From: Azospirillum thiophilum
Lineage (GTDB): Bacteria > Pseudomonadota > Alphaproteobacteria > Azospirillales > Azospirillaceae
NCBI RefSeq assembly: GCF_001305595.1
Contig: NZ_CP012401.1
Span: 558,001 to 622,000 of the forward strand
Direction: 5' to 3'
DNA length: 64,000 bases
Shown: one piece after another, positions 1 to 9,605 of the stretch
Layout: each line of letters starts with the position of its first letter
How positions within the stretch are numbered: position 1 is the first letter of the stretch
Program-made: the position numbers and the translations under genes
The notes under the pieces: model-generated
What the model saw: the letters and a program-made list of their open reading frames with translations, nothing else
Told to the model about the DNA's origin: nothing
Database searches by the model: none

Positions 1-1368
1 GAGGTAATTGTAGAAACCGAGGATGTCCTGAGGCCCGTCCCAGCGCGGTTGCACCGCGACCTTGAGGAAGTGCAGCCCCATCGCCTCGGAGTACCGCCGC
101 GGCAACTGACTCTTGCCGGTGCCGGAGACGCCGGAGAGAACGGTGATCGGACTGATCGGGGACACCTTGAGGGAAGTGTGGAATGCCTTGAGAGTCCGCT
201 CCGGGAACGAGAGCTTGAGGGCAGCGAGGTGCCTGCGGACACCGTCCAACGCGTCGCGCTCGTCAGTGCGCGTCCGACTCTTGGCCATCGCCGGCTTGAC
301 ACGGCCGTCCTCATCCTCTTCGCCAAGGCACTCGGGAACCCGCTCGAGGTCAAGGGGCGGCGTCTTGGCGTCCGCGTCGGAGCCGCCGGCGTGTTCGCCA
401 CGCAGACGCAGGATCTCCGCTTCCAGGGCGGCGGCCCGCACATGGAGGATTGCGACGCTCCGCTCGGCCTGCGCCACCTCCTCTTGTATGCGTTTCAGGA
501 CCGAGACAGCCTCGACGGATGCCTTTTCTGCATCGGCCAGAAGGTCCCGCTGCACCGCGGCAGCGTCCTGGGCGGCGGCGGCAGCCCGGTCCGCCGCGTC
601 GACCCGCTCTTGGGCGTCCCGGATCCGCGCCTCGATGGCCGCGATCTCACCGTCTCCAGCATGTGCTTGCTGCCGGAGCTCTGCGATGCGGTCCTCCAAC
701 TCGTTGGTAGCGTTGCGGACCGCGTCGAGGTACTTGCGGGCCGCCTCCGCCTGGGCCGCCGCTTCGGTGACTCCGAGTTCGACCATCTGCAGTTCGTCGC
801 GCTTTGCCTGCAGATCGCCGTTCGTCCGGTCGAGGTCCTCCTGCGCCTTCGCCTTGGCGTCGGCGAGTGCATGGATCGCCGTCTCGATGTCGCCGATGTG
901 TTTCTCGGCATCATCGATGCGCGCTTCGCGACGCCCGAGTTCCTCGAGACGTTCCTCCTTGTCCCGGAGGTCCCGCTCAACCTCGGCGAGGCGCTGGAAC
1001 TTCTCGGCCAGCTCGGCGGAGATCTCCTCAGCTCGGCGTGCCTCGTCCTTGGAGGCTTCAATGTCCACGCGGATCGCCGACAGACGCTCCTCCTCGGCTT
1101 GGCGGACGGCGCGGACTCGTTCGAGTTCGACCAGCGCCTCGCGGGCCTCCCGACGCCGTTCCTCCTCCGACAGCTCGATGAGCGTCAATTCTTCGCGCTT
1201 GGCAGAGAGACGCGCCGCAACCTCCTCCAGAAAGGCGGCGGCCGGCACACGCTTGAGGACCATGCCGTTGGCGTACAGGGCCACGCCGCCGATGACCACG
1301 GCGGCGAACGCCAGGAGCGCGCCGATCAGGAACAGGGCGGGGGTGAAGCCGGGATCGATGAGGTCCAT
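1..1368 (-). CDS. McrB-like AAA+ protein with membrane anchor and long coiled coil (partial)
   Basis: The gene runs off the left edge, so 456 codons are present and no stop is seen. ATG 1368 is preceded by AAGGAG at 9 bases. Visible order: one membrane helix (about residues 7-30), a very long Glu/Arg/Ala-rich coiled coil (about 45-345), a hydrophilic linker, then the start of an AAA+ domain with Walker A GVSGTGKS at residues 413-420. The downstream words LPRRYSEAMG and QPRWDGPQDILGFYN are typical of McrB-type NTPases of Type IV restriction systems. Known: McrB motors drive a McrC nuclease, which would be expected next, outside the window. The gene lies 25 bases after a second coiled-coil gene and belongs to the helicase-nuclease operon. 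The McrB assignment is good; the role of the membrane anchor is inferred. It could instead be another MoxR/McrB-clade ATPase. Confidence 0.75.
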   Translation of the reverse strand, partial: MDLIDPGFTPALFLIGALLAFAAVVIGGVALYANGMVLKRVPAAAFLEEVAARLSAKREELTLIELSEEERRREAREALVELERVRAVRQAEEERLSAIRVDIEASKDEARRAEEISAELAEKFQRLAEVERDLRDKEERLEELGRREARIDDAEKHIGDIETAIHALADAKAKAQEDLDRTNGDLQAKRDELQMVELGVTEAAAQAEAARKYLDAVRNATNELEDRIAELRQQAHAGDGEIAAIEARIRDAQERVDAADRAAAAAQDAAAVQRDLLADAEKASVEAVSVLKRIQEEVAQAERSVAILHVRAAALEAEILRLRGEHAGGSDADAKTPPLDLERVPECLGEEDEDGRVKPAMAKSRTRTDERDALDGVRRHLAALKLSFPERTLKAFHTSLKVSPISPITVLSGVSGTGKSQLPRRYSEAMGLHFLKVAVQPRWDGPQDILGFYNYL

Positions 1369-1393
1369 CGGGAAAAGCTCCTTGGCGGCGCAA

Positions 1394-2986
1394 TCAGCGG
1401 GCGGGCGAGGCCGGTTGCAGTTCGACGGCTGGCGTGACCACCGCGCCGGGAACGGGAGAGGTGGGTTGGAAGGACGTGCCCTGGACAGGTGTCGCCAGCT
1501 TGGCCGCCTTTTCTTCCAAGAGCTTGATGCGGGCCTCGGCGGCCAGGGCGGCGCTCTCGGCTTCCTGACGGCGCCCTTCCGCACGCGCCGCAGCCTCGCT
1601 GGCTACGGCGCGGCGTCGCTCCGCCTCGTCGCGTTCGGTCCGGGCGACGGCGAGAGCTTTTTCTCGTTCATCCAACTCCTGGCGAACCGACTGCAACCGG
1701 TCCACCTCCGCCCGCATTCGCGCGACCTCCTCGGCGACGCGGTCGCGCGCGCCACGGCTTTCGGCGGCTTGCCCTTCGGCAGTGCGAGCCCCGGCCTGGG
1801 CGGTCTCAAGCTCCTTCTGGGCGACCTCGAACTTCTTGGCCACCTCGGCCAGCCGCCCCGTCGCTGCGCGCGTCTTCTCCTCGGTGTCGCGGGCCTGCCG
1901 TTCGGCATCATCGCGCCGCCGTTCCAGATCGGCCATTGCGTCGCGCGCCTTTTGGCCGGCCGCAGCGTCACGGTCGCGTTCGGCGCGGGCACCATCGGCC
2001 GCCACCTTGAGATTGCCAGCCTCCGTGCGGGTAGCCGTCAATTGGATGGTGGCGGCGGCAAGATCCTTCGATACACGGTCCATCGCGTCGTCGAGGTCCT
2101 TTTTGCGGCCCTCCTGCGCCTTGATGGCGTCGGCCGAACGGGCGACCGCCGTTCTCGCCTTCTCTTCTGCCTCGCGTGTCTGGCGCTCGGCGTCATCGCG
2201 TCGCCGATCCAAGTCGGCCGCCGCTTCGCGTGCCTTTTGGGCGGTCGCGGTATCGCGGTCGCGGTCGGCGCGGGCGCCATCGGCTGCCATCTTCAGATTG
2301 CCGGCCTCTGCGCGGGTGGTCGTCAACTGGACGGTGGCGGCAGCAAGGTCTTTCGAAACGCGGTCCATGGCGCCCTCAAGATCAGCGAGCTTGCGCTGCC
2401 GCTCTTGCAGGAGAGCGGCGCTCTCCTTCTGCTTGGCCACGGCGTCCTGCTCCGCCTCCTGGGCGGCCTTCCGCCGACTCTCAGCCTCACGGGTTGCCTG
2501 CTCCGCAGCGGCCACGCTCCGCCGCATGCCGTCGAGGTCGCGTTCTGCGCTCTGCGTCTGCCGGCGTGCCCCTTCGATCTGCTGTGCGAGTTGCTTGGTC
2601 TCGGCCTCCAAAGCGGTCACTGCGGCGTGGGCGGCCGTCTCCTGCTCCCTTGATGCCTTGAGGCGTTGCAGCGCGTCGGAAAGTTGCCCATCCAGTTGCC
2701 TGGACTCGGCTGTCGCCCGCGAGGCTGCGGCGTCGGCTTCCGCTTTTTCCTGGCGGAGGCGCACGATGTCCTTCTCCAGCGAGGAGCGGCTGCGAGCAAG
2801 CTCATCGTTGAGGGTGGTGAGCTGGGCGCGCTGCTCGATCCAGGCACGGCGGCCAGCGCCGTCGGACAGGATGGCGGCACCGGCGGCTGCAAGCCCGAGC
2901 GTGCCGAGCAGGCCGAGACCACACACCGCCTTGAACAGGCGGGAGTGCCCGGCGAGGGCACGGTCGGCCACGGTCCGCGCCGACAC
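1394..2986 (-). CDS. Membrane-anchored coiled-coil protein of the defence operon
   Basis: Encodes 530 residues from GTG 2986, 11 bases after the helicase stop, with GAGGG about 9 bases upstream. Reading further upstream in this frame only overlaps the helicase gene. One membrane helix lies near residues 22-40 (rich in G, L, A). Almost all the rest, to about residue 490, is heptad-rich Glu/Arg/Lys/Ala coiled coil with repeated phrases such as MDRVSKDLAAAT and RRRDDAERQ, pointing to internal duplication. The last 40 residues are Pro/Thr-rich. There is no catalytic motif. The family is not recognised. Its position between a helicase-nuclease and a membrane-anchored McrB-like ATPase suggests a scaffold or sensor pairing with the coiled coil of the latter. 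It resembles the long coiled-coil partners described for CoCoNuT-type McrBC systems, but this is only an architectural similarity. Confidence 0.75.
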   Translation of the reverse strand: MSARTVADRALAGHSRLFKAVCGLGLLGTLGLAAAGAAILSDGAGRRAWIEQRAQLTTLNDELARSRSSLEKDIVRLRQEKAEADAAASRATAESRQLDGQLSDALQRLKASREQETAAHAAVTALEAETKQLAQQIEGARRQTQSAERDLDGMRRSVAAAEQATREAESRRKAAQEAEQDAVAKQKESAALLQERQRKLADLEGAMDRVSKDLAAATVQLTTTRAEAGNLKMAADGARADRDRDTATAQKAREAAADLDRRRDDAERQTREAEEKARTAVARSADAIKAQEGRKKDLDDAMDRVSKDLAAATIQLTATRTEAGNLKVAADGARAERDRDAAAGQKARDAMADLERRRDDAERQARDTEEKTRAATGRLAEVAKKFEVAQKELETAQAGARTAEGQAAESRGARDRVAEEVARMRAEVDRLQSVRQELDEREKALAVARTERDEAERRRAVASEAAARAEGRRQEAESAALAAEARIKLLEEKAAKLATPVQGTSFQPTSPVPGAVVTPAVELQPASPAR

Positions 2987-2996
2987 CCGGTCGCCC

Positions 2997-5900
2997 TCAG
3001 AGTTCTCGTACGACCCGTTCAACGCATCCCTCCATGTCCTCACGAAGATCGTAGACCCAGAATCGAAGCACCTTCCAACCCAGCGACCGGAGCTGCAGGT
3101 CGCGGAAATAGTCGGACTGCTTGCGGTTGCCGTCGATGTCGCGGTGCCAGCGGTCGCCATCCACCTCGACGTCGATCATGCGGCCGCCGTCGACGATCGC
3201 CAGATCGAGACGGCGCCCGGCCACGGGAAATTGCGGCACAGTGGCGATGCCGCGCACGCGCAACGCATCGTGGAAGCGCTTCTCCCAAGGCGAATCGAAG
3301 GTGCCGATGTGATCTGCCGCACGCCGGTTGCGCCGGGCAACGAGCGCTTGGACATGGCCGATGCCGCATGTCGCCGCGAACTCCAGGTTGCCGAAAACGT
3401 GGCAGACGGCGCGAGCCCGGCTGACGGCGACATTCACCAGATTCGGCGTGGTGGCCACGAAGCCCCGAGCGCCGCGCGGCATGTCCGGCCCCAGGCAGAG
3501 GCTGAAGATCATGAGGTCGCGCGCGTCGCCCTGGAACCTGTGTGCGGTGGCGACCGTGAGATGGACGGCATCCCGGATGTCAGCCGGGATCTCGGCGTCG
3601 AGCCGGTCCCGCAGGCGGTCGGCTTGCACGGCGAATGGTGTGACGACACCGACCGAGCCGCGGTAACCTTGGTCAAGCAGCAGGGCGCGCAGATGCGAAC
3701 AAATGGCGTCAGCCTCGGACCGCGACCAACAGCCGCTCGCCGCTGCACTGATCGGCCCGATGGCGGGCGTCCAATGGAAGCCCGGCGCCGTGCCTGGCGG
3801 CGGACGGATCGCCGAAGGCGCGGTGAGCGGACGCAGGCGCTGGCCGTAGAAGGTGTCGCTGATGTAGTCGGCTATGTCCGGATGGCAGCGGTAATGGTCG
3901 CGCAGCAGATGTTGCCGCCCGCCCGCCGCCGCGGCCAGATGGAACAGGCTGTTGGCGACGAAGCTGTAGCGGCCGATGCCGGCTGCGTACAGTCCGGCGG
4001 CCCGCAGCGCGTCGACTTCCCAGGCATGGTCAATTTTGGTGATGTGCTTCAACTGCGCGGGGTCGCCGACCACCACCACTGAGCGCGCACGAGCCAGCAA
4101 TGGGATGGCCGAGGCGATGTCGCATTGCGACGCCTCGTCGATGATGAGGATGTCGAAGAGTCCGGGGACGAGCGGGAGCTTGCTGGAAACGCCGAGGTTC
4201 GACACGGCCCACAAAGGGAAATGGCGGAAGATGAGTTCCTTGGCACGCAGCCAGAGCTCGCGGTAGCGTTCGGCACCGACGGCGCCGCCACGTTGGTTGA
4301 GCCCGACCTCCCCGCGCAGGTCCGTAAGCTCGGCCCGGTGGGACGGCTCGCACTCCGCCAGTGCGTCGACCAACATCCGCAACACGTCCGCCGAGCGGCC
4401 TCTGATGCTGGCGGCATACCCGGCTAAATCCGGCTGGTCGGCGGCGCCGAACGCGCGCAGTTCGGCCTCGAGGCGATCGCGTTCGGCCAACGCGGCGCGC
4501 AGCCGCGCGCCCTTCCCGAAGGTGTCGCGGCAATTCTCCAAGTGTTCTTCGTCGAGAGACGCCGCAGCGCCTGGAGGGCCGAGGCGGGCCACGGCACGCA
4601 TGAGGAGGTGGCGCGCGAGGCGCCGCGGCAGGAAGCGCGTCCACCAGCGAGTACGGCCGAGGTCCGGCAACGCCGGAGTGCGGAGCATCCAGCCGGCTGT
4701 TTCCGCGCCGAGTTCGGCCTCGAGGGTATCGATCTCCTCGATGATCCGACCAAGCGCATCAGTTGCGGCGGCCTCTTCGTCGATCCTGCGGCAGGCCGCG
4801 ACACGCAGATCGTCGAGGCGGCGGATCTGGTCAAGCGCCTCGGCGAGACGCTCCCGACGCCCGGAGGCAGCGGGCCGCGCCATAATCGACTCGATGGCGT
4901 GTTCGAAGCTGAAGCCGCTCGAATCGCCATCAGCGTTGGCGCGCGTCAGAAGGGGCTTGTCGTCGACGAGAGCGCGGATGCGCTCCTCCACCGCGTCGAG
5001 GGCCTTGTGGTTCCGGCTCGCCAAGAGAACGCTGCGTTGCTCGAGCGCGGCGCAGGCCATGATCGCCGCAACCACCTGGGATTTGCCGGTTCCGGGCGGA
5101 CCGGTGACCACCGTCAGCGGTCCGCGCAGCGCGTCCCTCAGCGCGGCGAGTTGATCCTGGCCGAGTTCGAGCGGCTCTCCAACCGATGGTGCCGCGAGGG
5201 TTTCTCTGCCGGAGGGACTTTCGTTCTCGTCGGCCTCCTGAGCGAACACAGCACCGAGCGCCGTGGTGGCCAGATCGTGTTCAGACCAAGCGGCGATCTC
5301 TCCGATCTCCCGCGCGGCGCCTCGGGCAAATCGCAGCTCCGAGGGGAGGAACACTCCCAGCAGGTTGTACATGCCCGTGCGATCGCAGAGGTCGAGGGCA
5401 TCGGCGAGATGCGCCGGCTCGATGGGTGCCCTCATATCCGCGGCGGCGAAGTTCTGCGCGTGCGCAGCCACCGAACTCCAATCCTGGAACGGCGCGTCCT
5501 TGCCGTCCTCGGTATCTTCCAACGTCGCCCAGCGGGCGAGATCGCTGGTGTCGCGCCCCCGGAAGCGCTGGTCCTTCAGCCAGTCGGAGGCGAAGCGAGG
5601 AGTTTCGGCAGGGACGACGATCTCCAGCGCGTCCGTCGTCAGCGACCAGCCGCAGGCCACCCAGGCCACCGGCAGCACAAACGGCGGCATGTCGTCGCCG
5701 CGCGGCCGAACGTAGTGCACGGGGTAGGAGAGCACCAGCGGCTCGGCCCTGCGCCGCGCTAAGCCGGCAAGGAAATCCTCCGGCAGGCGTGCCCGCTCGA
5801 TCCGCAAACATCCTACGCTTCCAAGCTCGGGCCACCACCGTCCCTGCGGGCGGCAGAACAGGAACTGCTTGCCGTAGCCCTCGGCGTTCCCGTTGGTGTC

Positions 5901-6425
5901 CCGGGATTCATTTCGGACCAGACACTCTCGATAGAATGGCAGAAGCCGGCGCAGATTGCCCAAGCCATGCTCTACAGATCCGGAGTCGCAAGGCTCCGGC
6001 GGAGCCTGCGGCTGGCCACCGGCAAAGGCGACCGTACCGGGAACGGCGAGCAGGCGTCGGCCGTCGGCGCCGGTGGGTTCCGATATGGCAGCGTCGGCGC
6101 GCTCCCGGCCGGGCGTTCCGGCGCCGGTGGGTCCGCTCCATACCCAACGACGATCCGGAGCGATCCGGGCGAAACCATCGCGCTGCAGGTGAAGGAGTCC
6201 TTCGGCAACGGCCGCCGGCGTTGTTTCGAGGCGCGAGGCCCGCAGGAAACGCAGGATGCGAAAAAGACCGAACCCTTCATGACGGCCTTCCAGCGCGGCC
6301 CGCAAGGCAGCCCGGATAGCCTCGGGCGCAGCACGGCTGTTCTGGTGTGGCGACAAGCGAGCAATAATGTCGGGAGGAAACGACACTCTTGCAGAGCTTA
6401 TTTTTCTTAAGGATTCGTCAACCAA
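2997..6425 (-). CDS. SF1 (UPF1/DNA2-like) helicase fused to a Vsr/DUF559-type nuclease
   Basis: Encodes up to 1142 residues. The first possible start, TTG 6425, has an AAGAGA element about 7 bases upstream; a GTG 13 codons later is an alternative. Residues 1-430 hold an N-terminal region with a helix-turn-helix-like start and an unrecognised middle. The helicase core carries Walker A GPPGTGKS near 441-448, Walker B/motif II IIDEASQ near 765, motif III VVVGDPAQLKH near 785 and motif VI NVAVSRARA near 1005. It is interrupted by a helical insertion (about 500-720), as in UPF1/DNA2 helicases. The C-terminal 110 residues (PWEKRF, GRRLDLAIVDG, IDVEVDGDRWH, LGWKVLRFW) are a PD-(D/E)xK fold of the Vsr/DUF559 kind. 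It is the first gene of a minus-strand operon and diverges from hsdM. Predicted role: unwinding and cutting foreign DNA or RNA; the target is unknown. Confidence 0.85.
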   Translation of the reverse strand: MVDESLRKISSARVSFPPDIIARLSPHQNSRAAPEAIRAALRAALEGRHEGFGLFRILRFLRASRLETTPAAVAEGLLHLQRDGFARIAPDRRWVWSGPTGAGTPGRERADAAISEPTGADGRRLLAVPGTVAFAGGQPQAPPEPCDSGSVEHGLGNLRRLLPFYRECLVRNESRDTNGNAEGYGKQFLFCRPQGRWWPELGSVGCLRIERARLPEDFLAGLARRRAEPLVLSYPVHYVRPRGDDMPPFVLPVAWVACGWSLTTDALEIVVPAETPRFASDWLKDQRFRGRDTSDLARWATLEDTEDGKDAPFQDWSSVAAHAQNFAAADMRAPIEPAHLADALDLCDRTGMYNLLGVFLPSELRFARGAAREIGEIAAWSEHDLATTALGAVFAQEADENESPSGRETLAAPSVGEPLELGQDQLAALRDALRGPLTVVTGPPGTGKSQVVAAIMACAALEQRSVLLASRNHKALDAVEERIRALVDDKPLLTRANADGDSSGFSFEHAIESIMARPAASGRRERLAEALDQIRRLDDLRVAACRRIDEEAAATDALGRIIEEIDTLEAELGAETAGWMLRTPALPDLGRTRWWTRFLPRRLARHLLMRAVARLGPPGAAASLDEEHLENCRDTFGKGARLRAALAERDRLEAELRAFGAADQPDLAGYAASIRGRSADVLRMLVDALAECEPSHRAELTDLRGEVGLNQRGGAVGAERYRELWLRAKELIFRHFPLWAVSNLGVSSKLPLVPGLFDILIIDEASQCDIASAIPLLARARSVVVVGDPAQLKHITKIDHAWEVDALRAAGLYAAGIGRYSFVANSLFHLAAAAGGRQHLLRDHYRCHPDIADYISDTFYGQRLRPLTAPSAIRPPPGTAPGFHWTPAIGPISAAASGCWSRSEADAICSHLRALLLDQGYRGSVGVVTPFAVQADRLRDRLDAEIPADIRDAVHLTVATAHRFQGDARDLMIFSLCLGPDMPRGARGFVATTPNLVNVAVSRARAVCHVFGNLEFAATCGIGHVQALVARRNRRAADHIGTFDSPWEKRFHDALRVRGIATVPQFPVAGRRLDLAIVDGGRMIDVEVDGDRWHRDIDGNRKQSDYFRDLQLRSLGWKVLRFWVYDLREDMEGCVERVVREL

Positions 6426-6825
6426 GTGGCGATCTCTTTTCCTTTACCGGTAGTTGATTGTGCATGAGTTCAAAATGCAACCATGATAAAATCACACCAC
6501 TGCAACAACGGCCACCAAAAAGAGCGCGAACCGGCTGGATTTGCGTTTCAAGGTTGTCACACAACGTTGGTCTTGCCGCAAAGCATGTTCAACCGCACGC
6601 GAGGAGTGGTTCTGTGAATCGCCGAGCCTGAGGCTCCGCGGGGCGTTCAACCGCTTCTCGCTCAAGGACTGCCGTTGCGTGGCGTCGCGATAGGTCCCAA
6701 CGCGCGCGCCATGTCCCGACCGGCGGCGCCCCGCTTTTACAACTTTCCATCCTCATTCGGAGTGTGCGAATTTGCCCCGCGCCGCCTTCGGCGGGCATCA
6801 GGATGCACAAGGACGCCTTTTTCCG
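6426..6825 (+). promoter_or_regulatory. Divergent intergenic region between helicase-nuclease and hsdM
   Basis: About 400 bases without a convincing gene, separating the left defence operon (minus) from the Type I restriction operon (plus). Positions 6430-6560 are clearly more AT-rich than the surroundings and should hold the divergent promoters. No hexamer pair is good enough to name. A short inverted repeat GAGCC-TGA-GGCTC lies near 6624-6636. In-frame codons exist upstream of hsdM to 6772, but the shorter hsdM start fits the family better. Confidence 0.5.
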
Positions 6826-8661
6826 ATGAGCCATCAGTCTCTCTCCGCTCTCGTCTGGTCGGTCGCCGATCGTTTGCGCGGCGACTACAAGCAGTCCGAA
6901 TACGGTCGGGTCATTCTGCCGCTGACCGTTCTGCGCCGCCTGGACTGCGTGCTGGAGCCGACCAAGGCCGCCGTCCTGGCCGAGTTCGCGGAGAAGACGG
7001 CGCAGGGGCTGAACCCGGAACCGTTCCTGCTGCGCAAGGCCAAGCAGAGCTTCTGCAACACCTCGCCCTTCGATCTGAAGACGCTGATGGGCGACGCCGA
7101 CAACCTGAAGGCCAACCTGCTGAGCTACGTCGCCGCTTTTTCCCCGGCGGTGCGCGACGTGTTCGAGCGTTTCGACTTTCCCACCCAGGTGGAGCGCCTG
7201 CACAAGGCCGGGCTGCTCTATCAGGTGGTCGAGAAGTTCGTGGCCATCGACCTGCACCCCGACCGCGTCGACAACCACCAGATGGGGCTGGTCTTCGAGG
7301 AGCTGATCCGCAAATTCGCCGAACTGTCGAACGAGACCGCCGGGGAGCATTTCACCCCGCGCGAGGTCATCCGGCTGATGGTGACGCTGCTGTTCATCGA
7401 GGATGACGAGGTTCTGTCCAAGCCGGGCGTGGTCCGCACCATCTACGATCCGACCGCCGGCACAGGCGGCATGCTGTCCATCGCCGGGGAGTATCTGGCC
7501 GAGCTTAATCCCCAGGCCCGGCTGACCATGTCCGGGCAGGAGCTGAACGCCGAATCCTATGCCATCTGCAAGGCGGACATGCTGATCAAGGGGCAGGATG
7601 TCGGCAACATCGTCTTCGGCAACACGCTGTCCGACGACGGCCACCCGAACCGGCGCTTCGACTACATGCTGTCCAACCCGCCCTTCGGCGTGGAATGGAA
7701 GAAGGTCGAGAAGGAGATCCGCAAGGAGCACGAAAGCCAAGGCTACAACGGCCGTTTCGGCCCCGGCCTGCCACGCGTGTCGGACGGGTCCATGCTGTTC
7801 CTTCTCCACCTCCTCAGCAAGATGCGCCCGGCGTCGGAAGGCGGCAGCCGGTTCGGCATCGTGCTGAACGGCTCGCCGCTGTTCACCGGCGGGGCGGGCG
7901 GCGGCGAGAGCGAGATCCGGCGCTACGTTCTGGAAAACGACCTGCTGGAGGCCATCATCGGCCTGCCCACCGACATGTTCTACAACACCGGCATCGCGAC
8001 CTATGTCTGGATCGTCGGCAACCGCAAGCCCGAGGCGCGCAAGGGCAAGGTGCAACTGATCGACGCCGGCGCCTTCTGGCAGAAAATGCGCAAGGGTCTG
8101 GGCAGCAAGCGCAAGGAGATGTCCGACGCCCACATCGCCGACGTCACCCGCCTGTTCGGGGACTTCGTCGAGGCCGATCTGGTCACGCTGTTCGACGCCA
8201 ACGGCAAGGAGACGGAGCGCCGGATCGTCGGCCTCGCCGACCCGGACCCGGCGATTCCCACCGGCGGCAAGCGCAAACGCGCGCCGATCAGCCGCATCTT
8301 CGCCAACAGCGCCTTCGGCTACCGCAGCATCACCGTCGAACGCCCGGAGCGCGACGCGGCGGGGGCCATCGTGCTGGGCCAGAAGGGCAAGCAGAAGGGC
8401 AAACCGCTGCCGGATTCCAAGCTGCGCGACACCGAAAACGTGCCGCTGACCGAGGATGTCGAGGCGTACTTCAAGCGCGAGGTGCTGCCGCACGCGCCCG
8501 ACGCTTGGATCGACCATGACAAGACCAAGATCGGCTACGAGATTCCCTTCAACCGTCACTTCTACGTGTTCGAGCCGCCGCGCCCCCTGGCTGAGATCGA
8601 CGCGGAGCTGAACGGAGTCATTGGACGGATTCAGGCTCTGTTGGGCGAGGTGGTGGGATGA
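6826..8661 (+). CDS. hsdM: Type I restriction-modification system DNA methyltransferase subunit
   Basis: Encodes 611 residues. ATG 6826 (MSHQSLSAL) is chosen because HsdM N-terminal homology begins there; AAGGA lies about 12 bases upstream. It has an N-terminal helical HsdM_N domain, then an N6-adenine methyltransferase domain with SAM-binding DPTAGTGG near residue 208 and catalytic NPPFG near 283, and a C-terminal extension that contacts HsdS. With HsdS it methylates the bipartite recognition site and with HsdR it forms the restriction complex. Its stop overlaps the next start by ATGA, so translation is probably coupled. The gene opens the operon hsdM - GIY-YIG - hsdS - fic - hsdR. Length and motifs are normal and it appears intact. 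Confidence 0.96.
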   Translation: MSHQSLSALVWSVADRLRGDYKQSEYGRVILPLTVLRRLDCVLEPTKAAVLAEFAEKTAQGLNPEPFLLRKAKQSFCNTSPFDLKTLMGDADNLKANLLSYVAAFSPAVRDVFERFDFPTQVERLHKAGLLYQVVEKFVAIDLHPDRVDNHQMGLVFEELIRKFAELSNETAGEHFTPREVIRLMVTLLFIEDDEVLSKPGVVRTIYDPTAGTGGMLSIAGEYLAELNPQARLTMSGQELNAESYAICKADMLIKGQDVGNIVFGNTLSDDGHPNRRFDYMLSNPPFGVEWKKVEKEIRKEHESQGYNGRFGPGLPRVSDGSMLFLLHLLSKMRPASEGGSRFGIVLNGSPLFTGGAGGGESEIRRYVLENDLLEAIIGLPTDMFYNTGIATYVWIVGNRKPEARKGKVQLIDAGAFWQKMRKGLGSKRKEMSDAHIADVTRLFGDFVEADLVTLFDANGKETERRIVGLADPDPAIPTGGKRKRAPISRIFANSAFGYRSITVERPERDAAGAIVLGQKGKQKGKPLPDSKLRDTENVPLTEDVEAYFKREVLPHAPDAWIDHDKTKIGYEIPFNRHFYVFEPPRPLAEIDAELNGVIGRIQALLGEVVG

Positions 8662-9605
8662 GCGCCCTCGGACGTTCCATCCGCCTGTTCCTGGCCGACG
8701 GCGTACCGGGCGGCATCATCACGGCCGAAATCGTGAACTGGACCGGTCACGTCATGGTGGCGCCCCGGTCTCGGCTGCCCGACCTGCTGCGGCGGTCGGA
8801 GGCCGGGCGTACCGGCGTCTATTTCCTCAGCGGCGACGACCCGGACGGGACACTCGCCCCGCTGGTCTACATAGGGGAGACGGACAATGTGGGCAAACGC
8901 CTCGCCCAGCACAATCGCGACGAGGACAAGGCGTTCTGGGAGCGTGCTTGCGTCGTCACCAGCAAGGACCACAACCTGACGAAGGCACACGCCCGCTATC
9001 TGGAGAGCCGCCTGATCGCCATCGCCGGACAGGCCGGACGCGCCAAGCTGATGAACGGTACGGCGCCCGACTACGGCCTGCTCCCGGAGTCCGACATCGC
9101 CGACATGGAATTCTTCATCGAGCAGATCCGCACCGTGCTGCCGGTGTTGGGGCTGGAGTTCTTGCGCGAGCCACCACGCGTCTCCACCGCTGCCGCCCCA
9201 AAACCAGCGGCGGACACGTCCACCCTGGCGTTGCTAATCCCTCCTTCCTTCGAAATGAGCAGCCCGAAGCACGATCTGCGGGCCGAAGCACGGGAGGTCG
9301 ATGGAGATTTCGTCGTTCTGGCCGGTTCGCAGGCCCAGCGGCAGTGGATCGGTGTGGCGGGCCACTCCTACCAAGCCTTGCACCAGCAGTTGGTTGATAG
9401 CGGCGTGTTGGTCGGAGAGGCAGAAGGGCCACTCCGATTCGCCAGCGACCGCGCTTTTCGCAGTCCGAGCGCGGCGTCCGCCGCTGTTCTCGGTCGAGCG
9501 GACAATGGACGGCTCTCCTGGCGCGTCAAGGGCACCAACAAGACCTATGCGCAGTGGCAAGAAGAGCGGGTCGCTGCCGTCGATCCGGTTGGAGGCGAAG
9601 GATGA
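8658..9605 (+). CDS. GIY-YIG nuclease family protein with DUF4357
   Basis: Encodes 315 residues, overlapping hsdM by ATGA at 8658 and hsdS by ATGA at 9602. The N-terminal half reads GVYFLSG (about residue 53) and [17 protein letters not shown] (about 68-84), the GIY-YIG pattern, followed by [24 protein letters not shown]. The C-terminal 80 residues, ending [14 protein letters not shown], match the DUF4357 module that often accompanies such nucleases. Proteins of this type are known inside Type I restriction loci, but their role is not settled. An accessory nuclease or regulator of the complex is an inference. The strict overlaps on both sides say it is made with HsdM and HsdS. A conserved Glu (YLESRLI) is present where the GIY-YIG metal ligand is expected, so it may be active. 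Confidence 0.85.
   Translation: MSALGRSIRLFLADGVPGGIITAEIVNWTGHVMVAPRSRLPDLLRRSEAGRTGVYFLSGDDPDGTLAPLVYIGETDNVGKRLAQHNRDEDKAFWERACVVTSKDHNLTKAHARYLESRLIAIAGQAGRAKLMNGTAPDYGLLPESDIADMEFFIEQIRTVLPVLGLEFLREPPRVSTAAAPKPAADTSTLALLIPPSFEMSSPKHDLRAEAREVDGDFVVLAGSQAQRQWIGVAGHSYQALHQQLVDSGVLVGEAEGPLRFASDRAFRSPSAASAAVLGRADNGRLSWRVKGTNKTYAQWQEERVAAVDPVGGEG

Noticed and set aside
49..2653. Very long open frames on the plus strand opposite the coiled-coil genes
   Set aside because: They have shadow composition (Arg/Ser/Gly-rich, no domains), whereas the minus-strand frames give coherent coiled coils, a Walker A site and ribosome sites.
6589..8559. Long minus-strand open frame opposite hsdM
   Set aside because: It is the antisense of a clear methyltransferase and shows no domain of its own; high GC content makes such frames common.
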